The translations under genes were made by a program, and so were the position numbers. From Candidatus Omnitrophota bacterium (lineage in GTDB: Bacteria; Omnitrophota; Gorgyraeia; Zapsychrales; Zapsychraceae), in the NCBI GenBank assembly GCA_020430005.1, contig JAGQKQ010000090.1, forward strand, positions 1-7,130: a DNA stretch of 7,130 bases. The letters are read 5' to 3'. How positions within the stretch are numbered: position 1 is the stretch's first letter; each line of letters opens with the position of its first letter. The notes beneath the pieces were generated by a model. The model did not search any database. It was given only the letters and a program-made list of their open reading frames with translations, and was not told the DNA's origin. Below are positions 1 through 6,697 of the stretch, one piece after another.

Positions 1-1
1 C

Positions 2-376
2 AAGGAAAAACCTGCCGAGAAGAAAGAGGCCCCGGAAGTGAATATTGAAAGTCTTGGTTTAAAAATCGGAAAGGTCACTTATAAAGATTATTCCAAAGGC
101 GGCGAGCCTAAAGTGAATACGTTTAATATCAATCTGGATGAACGTCATACGGATATTAAAAATCTGAACGCCGTTGTTTCTCTAATTGTTATCAAGATTA
201 TGACAAAGACAACCATCGGTCAATTGGTTGATATTGATTTGGGAGGTCTTCAGGACAATTTATCGGGTGTCTTGAAAGGAGTGGGCGGAGCGGCTTCCGA
301 CACATTGAATCAGACATCAGATACATTAAAAAAGACAACGAACGAATTAAAGAATCTTCTTCCGTTTGGTAAATAA
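2..376 (+). CDS. AsmA-like envelope protein, C-terminal part (5' end outside window)
   Basis: The reading frame is open from base 2, so the GTG at 38 is most likely an internal Val and the gene begins upstream. The visible 124 residues start with a charged Lys/Glu/Pro linker (KEKPAEKKEAPEV). A beta-rich stretch with LKIGKVTYKDYSKGGEP and FNINLDE follows, then an amphipathic tail with TLNQTSDTLKKTTNELKNLL. The pattern 'kiGkv.Y.Dys...p.v..f.inlde' resembles the last domain of AsmA/DUF748-type proteins, large inner-membrane-anchored periplasmic proteins linked to outer-membrane lipid transport and assembly. The frame ends at TAA 374-376, 11 bases before the methyltransferase gene, so the two are probably co-transcribed. 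The family call rests on pattern memory of a short C-terminal piece; another repetitive envelope protein cannot be excluded. Confidence 0.55.
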   Translation, partial: KEKPAEKKEAPEVNIESLGLKIGKVTYKDYSKGGEPKVNTFNINLDERHTDIKNLNAVVSLIVIKIMTKTTIGQLVDIDLGGLQDNLSGVLKGVGGAASDTLNQTSDTLKKTTNELKNLLPFGK

Positions 377-387
377 GATTAGGCGTT

Positions 388-900
388 ATGCGTAAGCTGA
401 CTCACGAAGAATTGCTGGCTCGTCAGGAAAAGTGTGATAAAATCCAGCTGCCGTTCAGTGTTATTCTCAATGATATCCGCAGTGCGCATAATGTCGGGTC
501 GATTTTTCGAACCGCTGATGGTCTCGGTATCGAAAAGATTTATCTTTGTGGTATCACGGCTTATCCTCCCAATCCTCAAATTACAAAAACAGCTTTAGAC
601 GCGCAGCATCATGTTCCCTGGGAGTATTGCCGGGATGCGGCGGCAGCAGCCGTCGAATTGAAAAATCGAGGATATCATCTTACATTACTAGAACAAACAG
701 ATCAGAGTGTCTTTCCTCAAGATTTTAAATTAAAGAAACCATTATGCCTGATTGTGGGCAATGAGATTGACGGGGTCAGCCAGTCCCTTGTGGATGTGTG
801 TGACAGCGCTATTGAAATTGAAATGACGGGCGTTAAAAATTCTTTAAATGTTTCTGTCGCGTTTGGAATTGCCGCCTGCCGTTTGCGGGAGAAGTTTTAA
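388..900 (+). CDS. TrmH/SpoU-family RNA 2'-O-methyltransferase (SPOUT fold)
   Basis: A 170-residue protein that transfers a methyl group from S-adenosylmethionine to a ribose 2'-OH in tRNA or rRNA, in the cytoplasm. All three SpoU motifs are visible. Motif 1 is N28-D-I-R31-S-A-H34-N35-V-G-S-I-F-R41-T-A-D44, with Asn35 and Arg41 where TrmH has its catalytic pair. Motif 2 is LIVGNEIDGVS (121-131), with Glu126. Motif 3 is IEMTG...SLNVSVAFGIA (144-162), with Ser152 and Asn154 forming part of the trefoil-knot cofactor pocket. The protein is almost only the catalytic domain, with no N-terminal RNA-binding extension as in RlmB, so the target cannot be named. Such short members are often annotated 'TrmH family RNA methyltransferase'. 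ATG 388 is chosen because it gives the full domain; its Shine-Dalgarno is weak (AGG at 381-383), so translational coupling to the upstream gene is plausible. Confidence 0.9.
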   Translation: MRKLTHEELLARQEKCDKIQLPFSVILNDIRSAHNVGSIFRTADGLGIEKIYLCGITAYPPNPQITKTALDAQHHVPWEYCRDAAAAAVELKNRGYHLTLLEQTDQSVFPQDFKLKKPLCLIVGNEIDGVSQSLVDVCDSAIEIEMTGVKNSLNVSVAFGIAACRLREKF

Positions 901-902
901 CA

Positions 903-1613
903 ATGAAAAAATTATTAATCATACTGAGCTTTATTGCGTTAGCGGCCGGGTTGGTTTACGGGGTTTATCACCATCAGCAGACCTGCGAAGTGTGTTTGAG
1001 TTTTGATTCGGTCAATGCGGAAACGGTCCGTCATTATATTCAAAGTTTCGGTTCGTGGGGGATTGTTATTTATGTGGTGTTGTACACGGCGAATACTTTC
1101 TCATCTTTTTTTCCTCCGATCGCCATTCTTTCTTTATCAGCCGGGGCCTTGTTCGGACCTGTTTGGGGAACGCTGGCGTTGACGTTAGGAGTATTCTGCG
1201 GGACGACCGCTGCGTTTTTTACAGCCCGTTACGTCGGACGTTCCTGGATTGAGAAGCTTGTTAAAGGGAAGGGAGAAAAGCTTTATCAACAATTAAGCGA
1301 TAACGGATTTTTCGTTTTATTACCAATGCGTTTGATCGGTTTTCCTCCTTACGGGATTATTGACTTTATTTGCGGCTTGTCCAAAATGCGGTATTTTGAT
1401 TTTATGGCGGCAACAATGATTGCCAGTGTGCCCTGGGTTCTTGCCCAGGTTTTATTGGCGGATCGTATCGCGCTATTTGCCGGTCAATTTGTGTGGAACA
1501 ATCCGAAGACGTGGTTTGATCCTGTTTTATTGGGGTTGATCGCTGTCTTTGTGTTGATGATTGTGGTTACGGGAAAGATTGTCAAAAAGAAGCAGCCGAA
1601 AAGTAATGGATAG
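903..1613 (+). CDS. TVP38/TMEM64 (DedA-like, VTT domain) inner-membrane protein
   Basis: A 236-residue integral membrane protein. Hydrophobic segments lie near residues 4-22, 52-70, 73-108 (a helix or re-entrant pair), 135-158, 165-186 and 206-224, and the tail is basic (KIVKKKQPK). The SNARE-associated/VTT domain hallmarks are present: G81-A-L-F-G85, the G89/G96/G100 ladder, F105-F106...R109...R113, and the second half-site MRLIGFPPYGIIDFICGLS with Arg143 and Pro148-Pro149. Asp154 sits where an Asn is commoner. Relatives (DedA, YdjX/YdjZ, TMEM64, VMP1) are implicated in lipid scrambling or proton-coupled transport; the substrate here is unknown. A CxxC pair (Cys28, Cys31) follows the first segment, predicted on the outer face. 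ATG 903 lies 2 bases after the previous stop, with a good Shine-Dalgarno (GGGAG, 887-891). The downstream neighbour is a flavoprotein commonly fused to this domain elsewhere. Confidence 0.88.
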   Translation: MKKLLIILSFIALAAGLVYGVYHHQQTCEVCLSFDSVNAETVRHYIQSFGSWGIVIYVVLYTANTFSSFFPPIAILSLSAGALFGPVWGTLALTLGVFCGTTAAFFTARYVGRSWIEKLVKGKGEKLYQQLSDNGFFVLLPMRLIGFPPYGIIDFICGLSKMRYFDFMAATMIASVPWVLAQVLLADRIALFAGQFVWNNPKTWFDPVLLGLIAVFVLMIVVTGKIVKKKQPKSNG

Positions 1614-1615
1614 GG
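1608..1615 (+). promoter_or_regulatory. Ribosome binding site deciding the oxidoreductase start
   Basis: GGATAGGG overlaps the end of the TVP38 gene (stop TAG 1611-1613). AGGG at 1612-1615 is six bases from ATG 1622 and too close to serve ATG 1616, which would have only GGA at 1608-1610. ATG 1622 is therefore preferred; the two starts differ by only two residues. Confidence 0.5.
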
Positions 1616-1621
1616 ATGGTT

Positions 1622-3046
1622 ATGGCCAAATATGATTACGATATGATTGTTATCGGCGGCGGCGCGGCCGGCTTAACCGGATCGACCGCGTGTGGCAGCG
1701 TTGGCCAGAAGACGTTGCTTATTGAAAAGGAAGAAAAGCTGGGTGGAGATTGTTTGCATTATGGCTGCGTTCCATCGAAAACGTTGATTAAAAGTGCTTA
1801 TGCTTATAATGTCATGCGCAATGCCGGAAAATACGGCCTGCCGGAAGTCGATTTGCCGAAGGTGGATTTTAAAAATGTGGCCGCGCGTATCCGGGATGTT
1901 ATTGATTCTATCCAGGTTCATGATGACCCTGCAGCGCTCAAAGAAAAATATCATGTTGAAACACGTTTTGGTGCTCCGGTTTTTGTTGACCGGCACACGA
2001 TTACATTAAACGGTCAAAACATCACTTCCAAGAATTTTATTTTGGCAATGGGGTCGTCACCGGCTGTTCCTTCTATTGAAGGCATCGATGCTGTTCCCTA
2101 TCTAACGAATATTGAAATTTTCTCCTTGGAAAAACTTCCCGAGTCCTTGATCGTTTTAGGCGGTGGTCCTATCGGGGCGGAAATGGCCCAGGCCTTTTCC
2201 CGTTTAGGAACGAACGTCACGGTTGTCGAATATGCCCCGGATATTTTGCCCAGAGAAGATGAAGATGTGTCCCGTTACATGCGGGAAATGCTTGAAAAAG
2301 AAGGTATGAAAATTTTTGTCGGCGCGAAAGCTGTTCGGGTACAAAAAAATGCGAGCGGAGTTCTTTTAACTGTTGAACAGGACGGCAAAAAAATCCAGTT
2401 AGAAGCAGAAACATTATTAGTCGCGGCCGGACGTAAGCCAAACGTTGATGGTGCCGGTTTGGATAAGATCGGTGTTGTGTACGATCATCGCGGCGTCAAG
2501 GTGGATCAGCGTATGCGTACATCTGTGAAAAATATTTATGCCTGTGGCGATCTTAACGGTCAATTTCCCTTTACGCATGTGGCCGCTTATGAAGCGGCAA
2601 CATCCATGATGAATGCAGCGTTTCATCTGCCCTTCAAAGTGAATTATAAAAATGTTCCGTGGTGCACGTATCTCGATCCTGAAGTGGCTTCTGTCGGCTA
2701 CAATGAACGCCGGGCTAAGGAGACGGGAATTTCTTACACAGTGCATAAAGAAGAGATAAAGAATAATGACCGCGCGAAAGCGGAAGGAGAACGCAGCGGA
2801 TTTATCAAGTTGATTATCAACAAAAAGGGTGTTCTTATCGGCTGCCAGATTGTCGGATATCACGCGGGGGACCTTATTCATGAATGGATTGCCGCGATGA
2901 ACGGTAAGGTGAGTCTGAACACTATCGGAAATGCGGTTCATGCTTATCCAACGATGTCCGAGATCAATAAAACCGCCAGTTTTAATTACTTTCTTAATGC
3001 CTCTCCGTGGGTAAAATTACGTTTATTGTTAAACTGGCGATGGTAG
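1622..3046 (+). CDS. Mercuric-reductase-like FAD/NAD(P) disulfide oxidoreductase (class I)
   Basis: A 474-residue cytoplasmic flavoprotein of the lipoamide dehydrogenase/glutathione reductase/MerA family. In order it has an FAD dinucleotide fold (IVIGGGAAG, 9-17), a redox-active disulfide in GGDCLHYGCVPSK (Cys44, Cys49), an NAD(P) fold (GGGPIG, 180-185) with Glu203 ending the second strand (favouring NADH), a second FAD motif ending in ACGD (Asp310), and a C-terminal dimerisation domain. In HAYPTMSE (440-447), Tyr442 replaces the catalytic His of lipoamide dehydrogenase; MerA also has Tyr at this site. It lacks the N-terminal heavy-metal domain and the C-terminal Cys pair of true MerA (it ends NWRW), so mercury reduction is unlikely despite the usual 'mercuric reductase' label. 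The GGDCL form and HxYPT tail match the flavoprotein half of TVP38-fused proteins. It follows the TVP38 gene by 8 bases and is probably its functional partner. The physiological electron acceptor is unknown. Confidence 0.88.
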   Translation: MAKYDYDMIVIGGGAAGLTGSTACGSVGQKTLLIEKEEKLGGDCLHYGCVPSKTLIKSAYAYNVMRNAGKYGLPEVDLPKVDFKNVAARIRDVIDSIQVHDDPAALKEKYHVETRFGAPVFVDRHTITLNGQNITSKNFILAMGSSPAVPSIEGIDAVPYLTNIEIFSLEKLPESLIVLGGGPIGAEMAQAFSRLGTNVTVVEYAPDILPREDEDVSRYMREMLEKEGMKIFVGAKAVRVQKNASGVLLTVEQDGKKIQLEAETLLVAAGRKPNVDGAGLDKIGVVYDHRGVKVDQRMRTSVKNIYACGDLNGQFPFTHVAAYEAATSMMNAAFHLPFKVNYKNVPWCTYLDPEVASVGYNERRAKETGISYTVHKEEIKNNDRAKAEGERSGFIKLIINKKGVLIGCQIVGYHAGDLIHEWIAAMNGKVSLNTIGNAVHAYPTMSEINKTASFNYFLNASPWVKLRLLLNWRW

Positions 3047-3075
3047 TTTTTTCTTCCATGACGGGTTTTAACTTC

Positions 3076-3104
3076 TTGTCAGCCGATTAAAGGAATGCTA
3101 AACT
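3076..3104 (+). promoter_or_regulatory. Sigma70-type promoter with extended -10, upstream of the response regulator
   Basis: The -35 box TTGTCA (3076-3081) matches TTGACA at five of six bases. A 17-base spacer leads to TAAACT (3099-3104), four of six to TATAAT, preceded by TG at 3096-3097 in the extended -10 position. Transcription would begin near 3111, leaving about 48 bases of AT-rich leader before ATG 3159. It sits in the only sizeable gap between the flavoprotein and the regulator, where a new transcription unit is expected. Confidence 0.5.
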
Positions 3105-3158
3105 AAATCATATATTCTTTTATAACAAAAAGTTGAGAGCCAGCAGGAATTTCCTACT

Positions 3159-3521
3159 ATGAACAAAAAAATCCTAATCATTGATGACGATGTGGGAACA
3201 TTGCGGCTTGTTGAAGGAATCTTGAGTTCAAATGGATTCCATGTCATCAAAGCCTCGGATGGAGAAGAGGGGCTGGCCAAAGTGCGTAATGAAGCGCCGG
3301 ATTTGGTTATCCTTGATGTTATTATGCCCGAAATTAACGGCTATGATGTCTGCTACGAGTTAAGATTTAATAATGAATATGAAAAGGTCCCGATTGTTCT
3401 TCTTACCGTTCGCCCTCAGGAATTGGGAGTCGAACTCAGTGAGAGAGTGAACATTGGATATGTGTCCAAACCGATTGATGCGGATCTTCTTTTAGAAAAA
3501 ATTAATTCCCTATTAAATTAA
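3159..3521 (+). CDS. Single-domain response regulator (CheY-like receiver)
   Basis: A 120-residue protein that is a receiver domain and nothing else. The acidic pocket is Asp9-Asp10-Asp11, the phospho-acceptor is Asp53 in LDVIMPEINGYD, the switch residue is Thr83 in VLLTV, and Lys104 lies in YVSKP with the switch aromatic Tyr101. All residues needed for phosphorylation are therefore intact. No DNA-binding or enzymatic output domain follows, so it should signal by protein contact or relay phosphate. No histidine kinase or phosphotransferase is in the window, so it is an orphan here. ATG 3159 has AGGA at 3145-3148, ten bases upstream, inside a small palindrome (AGGAA-T-TTCCT) that might mildly mask the ribosome site. 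It has its own promoter and precedes the exporter genes by 73 bases on the same strand; a regulatory link to that exporter is inference only. Confidence 0.93.
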   Translation: MNKKILIIDDDVGTLRLVEGILSSNGFHVIKASDGEEGLAKVRNEAPDLVILDVIMPEINGYDVCYELRFNNEYEKVPIVLLTVRPQELGVELSERVNIGYVSKPIDADLLLEKINSLLN

Positions 3522-3535
3522 AAACATTAACCAAG

Positions 3536-3559
3536 TTTACCGTGCTTGATAAAGGTAAA
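3536..3559 (+). repeat. Inverted repeat TTTACC...GGTAAA in the regulator-ABC gap
   Basis: TTTACC (3536-3541) and GGTAAA (3554-3559) are perfect complements separated by 12 bases. They lie in the 73-base gap between the regulator stop and the ABC ATPase start. No T-run follows, so it is not a standard intrinsic terminator. It could be an operator half-site pair or a weak hairpin that splits transcript levels; a six-base repeat may also be chance. Confidence 0.3.
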
Positions 3560-3580
3560 TGTCTGGTCACCACCTGGGTG

Positions 3581-3586
3581 TATAAA
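3581..3586 (+). promoter_or_regulatory. Possible -10 box just before the ABC ATPase (leaderless start candidate)
   Basis: TATAAA is five of six to the -10 consensus and ends eight bases before ATG 3595, so initiation there would give a nearly leaderless transcript. No convincing -35 box is seen 16-18 bases upstream. It fits with the absence of any Shine-Dalgarno sequence before this start codon, but an AT-rich match of this kind can easily be chance. Confidence 0.22.
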
Positions 3587-3594
3587 AATCAATT

Positions 3595-4527
3595 ATGATC
3601 ACCGTTAAAAACATAACGAAGTGCTTTGGATCCCTGCGTGTCCTTAACAATATTTCTTTTGAAATCGGGAATGGAGAAATTGTGGGTTTTCTCGGTCAGA
3701 ACGGAGCCGGGAAAACGACGTTGATGCGTATCTTAACCAGTTATCTGACGCCGACATCCGGTGATGTGTATTACGATGATCTGAATATTCAGAACAATTC
3801 TTTGGAAGCCCGCCGCCGTTTAGGCTATCTTCCGGAAATGCCGCCTTTGTATCATGAAATGTCGGTTAAGAGTTATTTAAAATTCTCGGCCGAACTAAAG
3901 AATGTTCCGGTCCGTGAGATTACCGCAAGTGTAGATCGGGCATTATCAGACTGCCGCCTGAATAATGTTTGCAACAAACGGATCGGGGTGCTTTCAAAAG
4001 GATATAAACAGCGGGTCGGTCTCGCGCAGGCGATTATCAACGATCCCGATATTCTGATTCTTGATGAGCCGATGAGCGGTCTTGATCCTGTTCAGATTTT
4101 GCAGGTAAGGACCTTAATTAAAAATCTTGAACATAAACGCACCGTTATTCTTAGTACGCATATCTTGTCGGAAATTGAACGGATCGTGCAGCGGGTGATG
4201 TTCATTAAAGCGGGGTCTGTTATCAAAGATACGTCCATTGATTCCCTCGCCGAAACAGAAAACAGAACATTTGTCGTAAAAGTTAAATCAGATGAACAGT
4301 TCTTGCAGAATGTTTTAAAAGATATAACTTGTGCGACATTGCTTGATGTCAAAACGATTCGTGACTGTTGTGAGGTTTCTCTATCGGTTCCGCGTTCAGA
4401 GGAAAATGTTAATACCATTGCAGCTGTTTTAACGGAAAAACGTGTTTCTATTCTGGAAATTATCGAGTCGCGCCCATCCCTGGAACAAAAATTTATTGAA
4501 GTTATTTCTGAAGAAGACCATGCCTAA
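3595..4527 (+). CDS. ABC exporter ATP-binding subunit, GldA/NatA-like
   Basis: A 310-residue cytoplasmic ATPase that would power the ABC-2 permease encoded next. It shows Walker A GQNGAGKTT (34-42), a Q-loop region GYLPEMPPLY (77-86) with Glu81 in the Gln place, as is usual in GldA/NosF-type subunits, signature LSKGYKQR (133-140) instead of LSGGQ, Walker B LILDEP (154-159) with catalytic Glu158, D-loop SGLD, and H-loop His189. Residues from about 210 form a C-terminal accessory domain like that of drug and gliding-type ABC-2 ATPases. ATG 3595 is forced: in frame upstream there is a TAA at 3583-3585 with no start between, yet no Shine-Dalgarno precedes it. The 3' end overlaps the permease start by eight bases, implying coupled translation. 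GldA is the Bacteroidetes gliding-motility name; homologous sets occur in many non-gliding bacteria, so substrate and role are open. Confidence 0.92.
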   Translation: MITVKNITKCFGSLRVLNNISFEIGNGEIVGFLGQNGAGKTTLMRILTSYLTPTSGDVYYDDLNIQNNSLEARRRLGYLPEMPPLYHEMSVKSYLKFSAELKNVPVREITASVDRALSDCRLNNVCNKRIGVLSKGYKQRVGLAQAIINDPDILILDEPMSGLDPVQILQVRTLIKNLEHKRTVILSTHILSEIERIVQRVMFIKAGSVIKDTSIDSLAETENRTFVVKVKSDEQFLQNVLKDITCATLLDVKTIRDCCEVSLSVPRSEENVNTIAAVLTEKRVSILEIIESRPSLEQKFIEVISEEDHA

Positions 4528-5230
4528 AGTTATCGCCATCACAAAAAAAGAACTGGCCGCGTATTTTAAATCTCCGGTGGCCTATATTATCCTCGTAGTC
4601 ACATTGGTGATCTTTAACTTCCTTTTCTTTATGATTATCGACCAAAACCGCGAGGCTACGCTGCGCGATGTTTTTCAGGCCATGGAATTTATTTTTCTTT
4701 TCATTGTGCCGTTGCTGACGATGAAGGTTTTTGCGGAGGAAAAGAATGCCGGGACTATGGAGTTCTTGATGACCACACCCACCAATAATAATGTGATTGT
4801 CTTCGGAAAATATCTGGGGACCTTATTGTTTCTGTCGGTCCTTCTTTTAATCAGTGTTGTTTATTATGGGATTATCGAATTTTATGCGGCGCCGGACTGG
4901 GCGGCGACTCTCAGCGGATTCCTGGGTATTTGGCTGGAAGCGGCCCTTTTTCTGGCGATTGGAATGATGACCTCATCCTGGACCAAAAGTCAGGTGGTAG
5001 CGGCGATTACAAGTTATGTGATTTTGTTTTTCCTCTATTTTTCTTTAACCTTCGTAAAGTATTTTACCGGTTCCGCGGAGACGGTTATCAAATATATTTC
5101 AACGATGACACACTCTAAAAATTTCTTTGTCGGAGTGATTACATTAACCGATCTTGTTTATTATCTGTCCGGTATTTTATTCTGTCTGCTGTTAACGCGG
5201 TTGAGTATTGAGACGCGGTTATGGCGTTAA
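4520..5230 (+). CDS. ABC-2 type permease, GldF-like
   Basis: A 236-residue inner-membrane channel subunit. About six hydrophobic segments lie near residues 20-40, 53-70, 96-118, 130-151, 158-178 and 207-227. The loop after the second contains FAEEKNAGTMEFLMTTP (71-87), the conserved 'EEk..GTmE.L.t.P' coupling motif of ABC-2 permeases that contacts the ATPase. The N-terminus (MPKVIAITKKELAAYFKSP) is the typical short amphipathic interface helix of this family. ATG 4520 is preferred over the in-frame ATG at 4442, which lies inside the ATPase gene and would add 26 polar residues. ATG 4520 has GAAGAAG just upstream (4510-4516) and overlaps the ATPase stop, as expected in a coupled operon. Length matches GldF (roughly 240). 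It works with the preceding ATPase and the following GldG-like protein; the exported substrate is unknown. Confidence 0.9.
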   Translation: MPKVIAITKKELAAYFKSPVAYIILVVTLVIFNFLFFMIIDQNREATLRDVFQAMEFIFLFIVPLLTMKVFAEEKNAGTMEFLMTTPTNNNVIVFGKYLGTLLFLSVLLLISVVYYGIIEFYAAPDWAATLSGFLGIWLEAALFLAIGMMTSSWTKSQVVAAITSYVILFFLYFSLTFVKYFTGSAETVIKYISTMTHSKNFFVGVITLTDLVYYLSGILFCLLLTRLSIETRLWR

Positions 5231-5246
5231 AACTTTAGAGAATAAC

Positions 5247-6647
5247 ATGAACTTTAAAAATATATTAACAAGTTTAACCTTTACGCTGTGTTTAATCGGT
5301 GCTTTGATCAGCGTCAATTATATCGCATATCGTTTTAATATGCGCTGGGATGTCACGGCGTCCAAACAGCATACCTTGACGGATTACACGGAAGCCTTGC
5401 TGAAGGACCTGCGGGCGGACGTAAAAATAACGGCTATGTATGTGGGGTTTCCACCCAAATATCTTGAGGACTTATTGGAAGAATATGAACGTGTCTCAGA
5501 TGGCAAAGTTAAGGCGAAGATTATAGATCCTTTGGTAGAGCTTAGCCAGGCGGCCCAGTATGGCAATGTCATCAATAATAGAGAAAAGAAGCTGATCGTG
5601 GAATCCGGTAAGGAACGCCGGGATGTTGATTTTACGGAAGAACCGTTAAATGAAGAGGGTATCAATAACGCGTTGATTAGAGTAACTCGTCCCGCTCAGC
5701 TGGCGTGTTTTCTTACAGGGCACAGTGAATACGATATTTTTTCAGATGAATCCGATGGTCTGAATGAGTTGATGAAAAAGCTGCTGGCCAATAATATCAT
5801 CAGTAAAAAAGTTCTTCTCCAGACTGCCCGGGATGTTCCTGCCGAATGCGGTGTTTTGATTGTTGCCGGTCCCAGACAGCATTTGCCGGTTGAGGAAGAA
5901 GAGGCGATTGACCGGTATTTAAAGCAAGGGGGTGACGCGTTATTTCTGGTGGAGAATGTGATTGTCAGCACACCCGACAAACCGTTGACGGAGGAACAGG
6001 AGCAGCTTAATCCGTCATTAAATAATATTCTTAAAAACTGGGGGGTTAGTGTTGCGCAGGATGTCGTCGTTGACCTCACCAGTCATGCCAGCGGTGATGT
6101 TGGAAGTCCGGCCACTAATAATTATATGCCGCATAAGGCGATTATTGCGGGATTGGACTATACCTTTTATCTGCGGCCGCGATCCGTATCCATGCTGCCG
6201 GACCGGCGTCCTACGTTAAAAGTGGCTCCATTTATTTTAACGGCCTCATCAGAAAATAGCTGGGGAGAAACAAACCGTTATCTGGATATTAAATTCGATG
6301 AAGATGTGGATCGTCCCGGTCCTGTGCCGATCGCTTATGTTATGGCCGAGCCCGTGGCCCCGACTGAGAAAAATACACAGGCGCATACACGGATTATTCT
6401 TATTACGGATGCGGACTTTTTATCAAATGCCTACATTAATTATTATAGCAACGCGCAGATGGCGTTGAATGTGATTAACTGGCTGGTGGAATCGGACTAT
6501 CAAGTGCTGCCGGAGCAAAAGTCAGTGGAGGTTTCAAAGCTCGATTTAACCAGCCAACAGAAGAAAATTATTGCCTGGATTCTGGTTGGTATCCCGGTTC
6601 TGATTATGATCATCGGGGCAGGCCTTTGGATTAAGTATAGAGATTGA
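5247..6647 (+). CDS. GldG-like ABC auxiliary protein (ABC_transp_aux family)
   Basis: A 466-residue membrane-anchored extracytoplasmic protein. An N-terminal segment (about 9-28) is followed by the family hallmark R33-W-D-V-T-A-S-K40-Q-H-T-L-T. Next come an alpha/beta region with FLTGHSEYD (155-163) and VLIVAGP (203-209), then an acidic helix and YLKQGGDALFLVEN (224-237). A C-terminal membrane helix (about 441-462) ends in KYRD. This two-anchor layout with the 'GHgE' and 'GG.lL.l.d' motifs is that of GldG and relatives annotated as an uncharacterised ABC auxiliary component. ATG 5247 is used; an alternative TTG at 5208 lies inside the permease gene. The gap to the permease is 16 bases, with a weak AGAG at 5237-5240. 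Many such operons continue with a DUF4340 gene, which is absent here. It likely forms a complex with the two ABC subunits; its biochemical role is unknown. Confidence 0.87.
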   Translation: MNFKNILTSLTFTLCLIGALISVNYIAYRFNMRWDVTASKQHTLTDYTEALLKDLRADVKITAMYVGFPPKYLEDLLEEYERVSDGKVKAKIIDPLVELSQAAQYGNVINNREKKLIVESGKERRDVDFTEEPLNEEGINNALIRVTRPAQLACFLTGHSEYDIFSDESDGLNELMKKLLANNIISKKVLLQTARDVPAECGVLIVAGPRQHLPVEEEEAIDRYLKQGGDALFLVENVIVSTPDKPLTEEQEQLNPSLNNILKNWGVSVAQDVVVDLTSHASGDVGSPATNNYMPHKAIIAGLDYTFYLRPRSVSMLPDRRPTLKVAPFILTASSENSWGETNRYLDIKFDEDVDRPGPVPIAYVMAEPVAPTEKNTQAHTRIILITDADFLSNAYINYYSNAQMALNVINWLVESDYQVLPEQKSVEVSKLDLTSQQKKIIAWILVGIPVLIMIIGAGLWIKYRD

Positions 6648-6676
6648 AGTATTTCATTTTCAATCAGTTTTACTTT
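6642..6676 (+). terminator. Weak hairpin at the GldG-like stop codon
   Basis: GATTGAA (6642-6648) pairs with TTCAATC (6659-6665) around a 10-base loop, and the left arm contains the TGA stop. A T-rich stretch (TTTTACTTT, 6668-6676) follows. The stem is AT-rich, so it would terminate poorly by itself and may act mainly to protect the 3' end. The strong terminator lies further downstream. Confidence 0.3.
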
Positions 6677-6697
6677 AATAAAAATAGAAGTCACACG

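Noticed and set aside
38..40. GTG as the start of the first gene
   Set aside because: The frame is open to the window edge with a plausible linker sequence, and no Shine-Dalgarno precedes the GTG, so it is read as an internal Val.
2417..2941. 174-residue open frame on the minus strand inside the flavoprotein gene
   Set aside because: It lies wholly antisense to a gene with clear family motifs; its translation shows no recognisable domain and it has no ribosome site. It is a shadow of the codon pattern.
3021..3034. GTTTA-TTGT-TAAAC hairpin near the flavoprotein 3' end as a terminator
   Set aside because: It is only a five-base AT-rich stem inside the coding region, with the T-run 13 bases further on; too weak to claim.
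3145..3155. AGGAATTTCCT palindrome as a riboswitch or RNA thermometer over the regulator ribosome site
   Set aside because: At most four base pairs can form with a three-base loop; noted in the gene entry but not strong enough to be a regulatory element by itself.
4442..4519. Upstream in-frame ATG extension of the ABC-2 permease
   Set aside because: It would overlap 86 bases of the ATPase gene and add a stretch unlike the family. ATG 4520 gives the typical N-terminus and operon overlap.
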